From assembly GCA_013203045.1 (NCBI GenBank), contig JABMQN010000008.1:1-39059 (forward strand): a stretch of 39,059 nt of DNA. Reading direction: 5' to 3'. Below the pieces are notes generated by a model that did not search any database, was not told where the DNA came from, and worked only from the letters and a program-made list of their open reading frames with translations. The stretch is from Chloroflexota bacterium. GTDB taxonomy: Bacteria > Chloroflexota > Dehalococcoidia > SZUA-161 > SpSt-899. The translations under genes were made by a program, and so were the position numbers. Positions 38,432 through 39,059 of the stretch are shown one piece after another. Position 1 is the first letter of the stretch; every line of letters begins with the position of its first letter.

Positions 38432-38959
38432 ATGAAGGTTTACCTTGCTGGACCGGATGTATTCTTTCCTAATGCCATGGAAATCGGTGAGGCTAAAAAA
38501 CAGATTTGTGCTCAGTATGGCTTTGAAGGAGTTTTTCCATTGGAGGCCGACTTTTCTGTATTGTTTGATCTAGAGGATCCTGCTGAACAAGGTCACAAGT
38601 CCTTTGACTTGATGGTGGAATTGATGGATAGCTGCGACCTTGTAATTGTGAACCTGACACCATTCCGAGGCCCAAGCATGGATGTTGGTACGGCTGTTGA
38701 GGTGGGTTATATGTATGGATGCTCAAAGCCGGTCTTCGGCTATACCAATGTCAGAGCTGATTATAAGGAGCGTGTCAATCCCGATGGTTTCATAGTCGAG
38801 TCTTTTGGGTTGGTAGACAATTTAATGGTTGAGGGCCCCATTTATCGGACAGGCGTTGTCGTAGTCCGTGCGGATGTTTCGCCGGATGATATTTACACAT
38901 CACTCGAAGGTTTCACTGAATGCGTACGGCAAGCAACGGATTTGCTCTTGCATCAATAA
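38432..38959 (+). CDS. Nucleoside 2-deoxyribosyltransferase family protein
   Basis: 175 aa. MKVYLAGPDVFFP is the family's first strand and substrate loop; DSCDLVIVNLTPFRGPSMDVGTAVEVGYMYGCSKPVFGYTN holds the Asp, Glu and glycine motifs of the deoxyribosyl-binding active site (Glu in TAVEVGY is the expected nucleophile). It should exchange or hydrolyse the base of 2'-deoxynucleosides, in salvage or house-cleaning. AAAGGAG lies upstream of the ATG at a somewhat long spacing. Last complete gene before the window end. Confidence 0.9.
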   Translation: MKVYLAGPDVFFPNAMEIGEAKKQICAQYGFEGVFPLEADFSVLFDLEDPAEQGHKSFDLMVELMDSCDLVIVNLTPFRGPSMDVGTAVEVGYMYGCSKPVFGYTNVRADYKERVNPDGFIVESFGLVDNLMVEGPIYRTGVVVVRADVSPDDIYTSLEGFTECVRQATDLLLHQ

Positions 38960-39022
38960 TTGTGGTTGCAAAGAAAACACAGAGATCATGTATTGGCTGT
39001 TTTTGAGGGACGGTGCAAAGGT

Positions 39023-39035
39023 GGGGGGGGGGGGG
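39023..39035. other. G13 homopolymer and low-complexity end of sequence
   Basis: Thirteen consecutive G followed by A-rich bases to the end of the window. No gene is seen after 38959. Probably a contig-end assembly or sequencing artefact rather than biology. Confidence 0.6.
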
Positions 39036-39059
39036 AAAATGTTAAAATTAAAACAAAAA

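Noticed and set aside
1-39059. CRISPR array, tRNA or rRNA genes, complete insertion sequence
   Set aside because: Scanned by eye on both strands; no regularly spaced repeats, cloverleaf, rRNA sequence or transposase ORF was seen.
39023-39059. G13 tract as a phase-variable switch
   Set aside because: At the very end of the sequence with no following gene; more likely a contig-end artefact.

Overview
The window looks like part of the chromosome of a strictly anaerobic bacterium. The gene mix (many 4Fe-4S proteins, two tungsten-type aldehyde:ferredoxin oxidoreductase (AOR) family enzymes, an ATP-driven 2-hydroxyacyl-CoA dehydratase / benzoyl-CoA reductase (HAD/BCR) system, PAS-LuxR regulator, abundant short inverted repeats) fits an uncultured Chloroflexota of the Dehalococcoidia type. 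That placement is an inference from gene content, not proven by a marker gene. There is no rRNA, tRNA, CRISPR array or intact transposase.

Region 1 (1-15.2 kb, all + strand): two paralogous lipoprotein substrate-binding proteins, two paralogous CrtC/AttH-like proteins, four paralogous long iron-sulfur proteins (N-terminal winged-helix-like part, Cys-rich middle, two C-terminal 4Fe-4S motifs), an SRPBCC protein, an acetoacetate-decarboxylase-like protein, an AOR translationally coupled to an APH-type kinase, and a lipoprotein phosphoesterase. Region 2 (15.2-19.1 kb): a candidate structured RNA with its own promoter and terminator, a PAS-PAS-LuxR regulator, two shorter members of the same iron-sulfur family and an ABM-fold protein.

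Region 3 (19.2-30.6 kb) is the catalytic core. It has one activator ATPase of the BadF/HgdC type, two tandem BcrC-like/BcrB-like pairs, a stand-alone domain related to the middle domain of acetyl-CoA synthase (AcsB/CdhC) ending in a four-Cys motif, and a CooC-like ATPase with a C-x-C pair. A second AOR follows from its own consensus promoter, ending at a strong terminator, then a ThiF/MoeB-like E1 enzyme, a MoaD/ThiS-like sulfur carrier and a short-chain dehydrogenase. The likely logic is that iron-sulfur proteins feed low-potential electrons to the activator, which drives a difficult reduction or dehydration of an acyl-CoA, while the AORs and the pterin-sulfur genes supply or use low-potential electrons. 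The ACS-domain/CooC pair inside such an operon, with no CO dehydrogenase or complete acetyl-CoA synthase nearby, is the most unusual part of the window and may mark a metal-handling step not described for this enzyme family.

Region 4 (30.6-33.0 kb, - strand): a three-gene operon of an ATC-hydrolase-like protein, a methyltransferase and a UGT-type glycosyltransferase. Region 5 (33.0-39.06 kb) is accessory in character: a MITE-like element, a membrane-anchored coiled-coil protein, a PD-(D/E)xK nuclease-like gene, an AP2-like protein, small zinc-ribbon and DnaJ-type zinc-finger proteins, a B12-binding radical SAM protein and a nucleoside deoxyribosyltransferase. The window ends in a G13 tract and low-complexity bases that look like a contig end.
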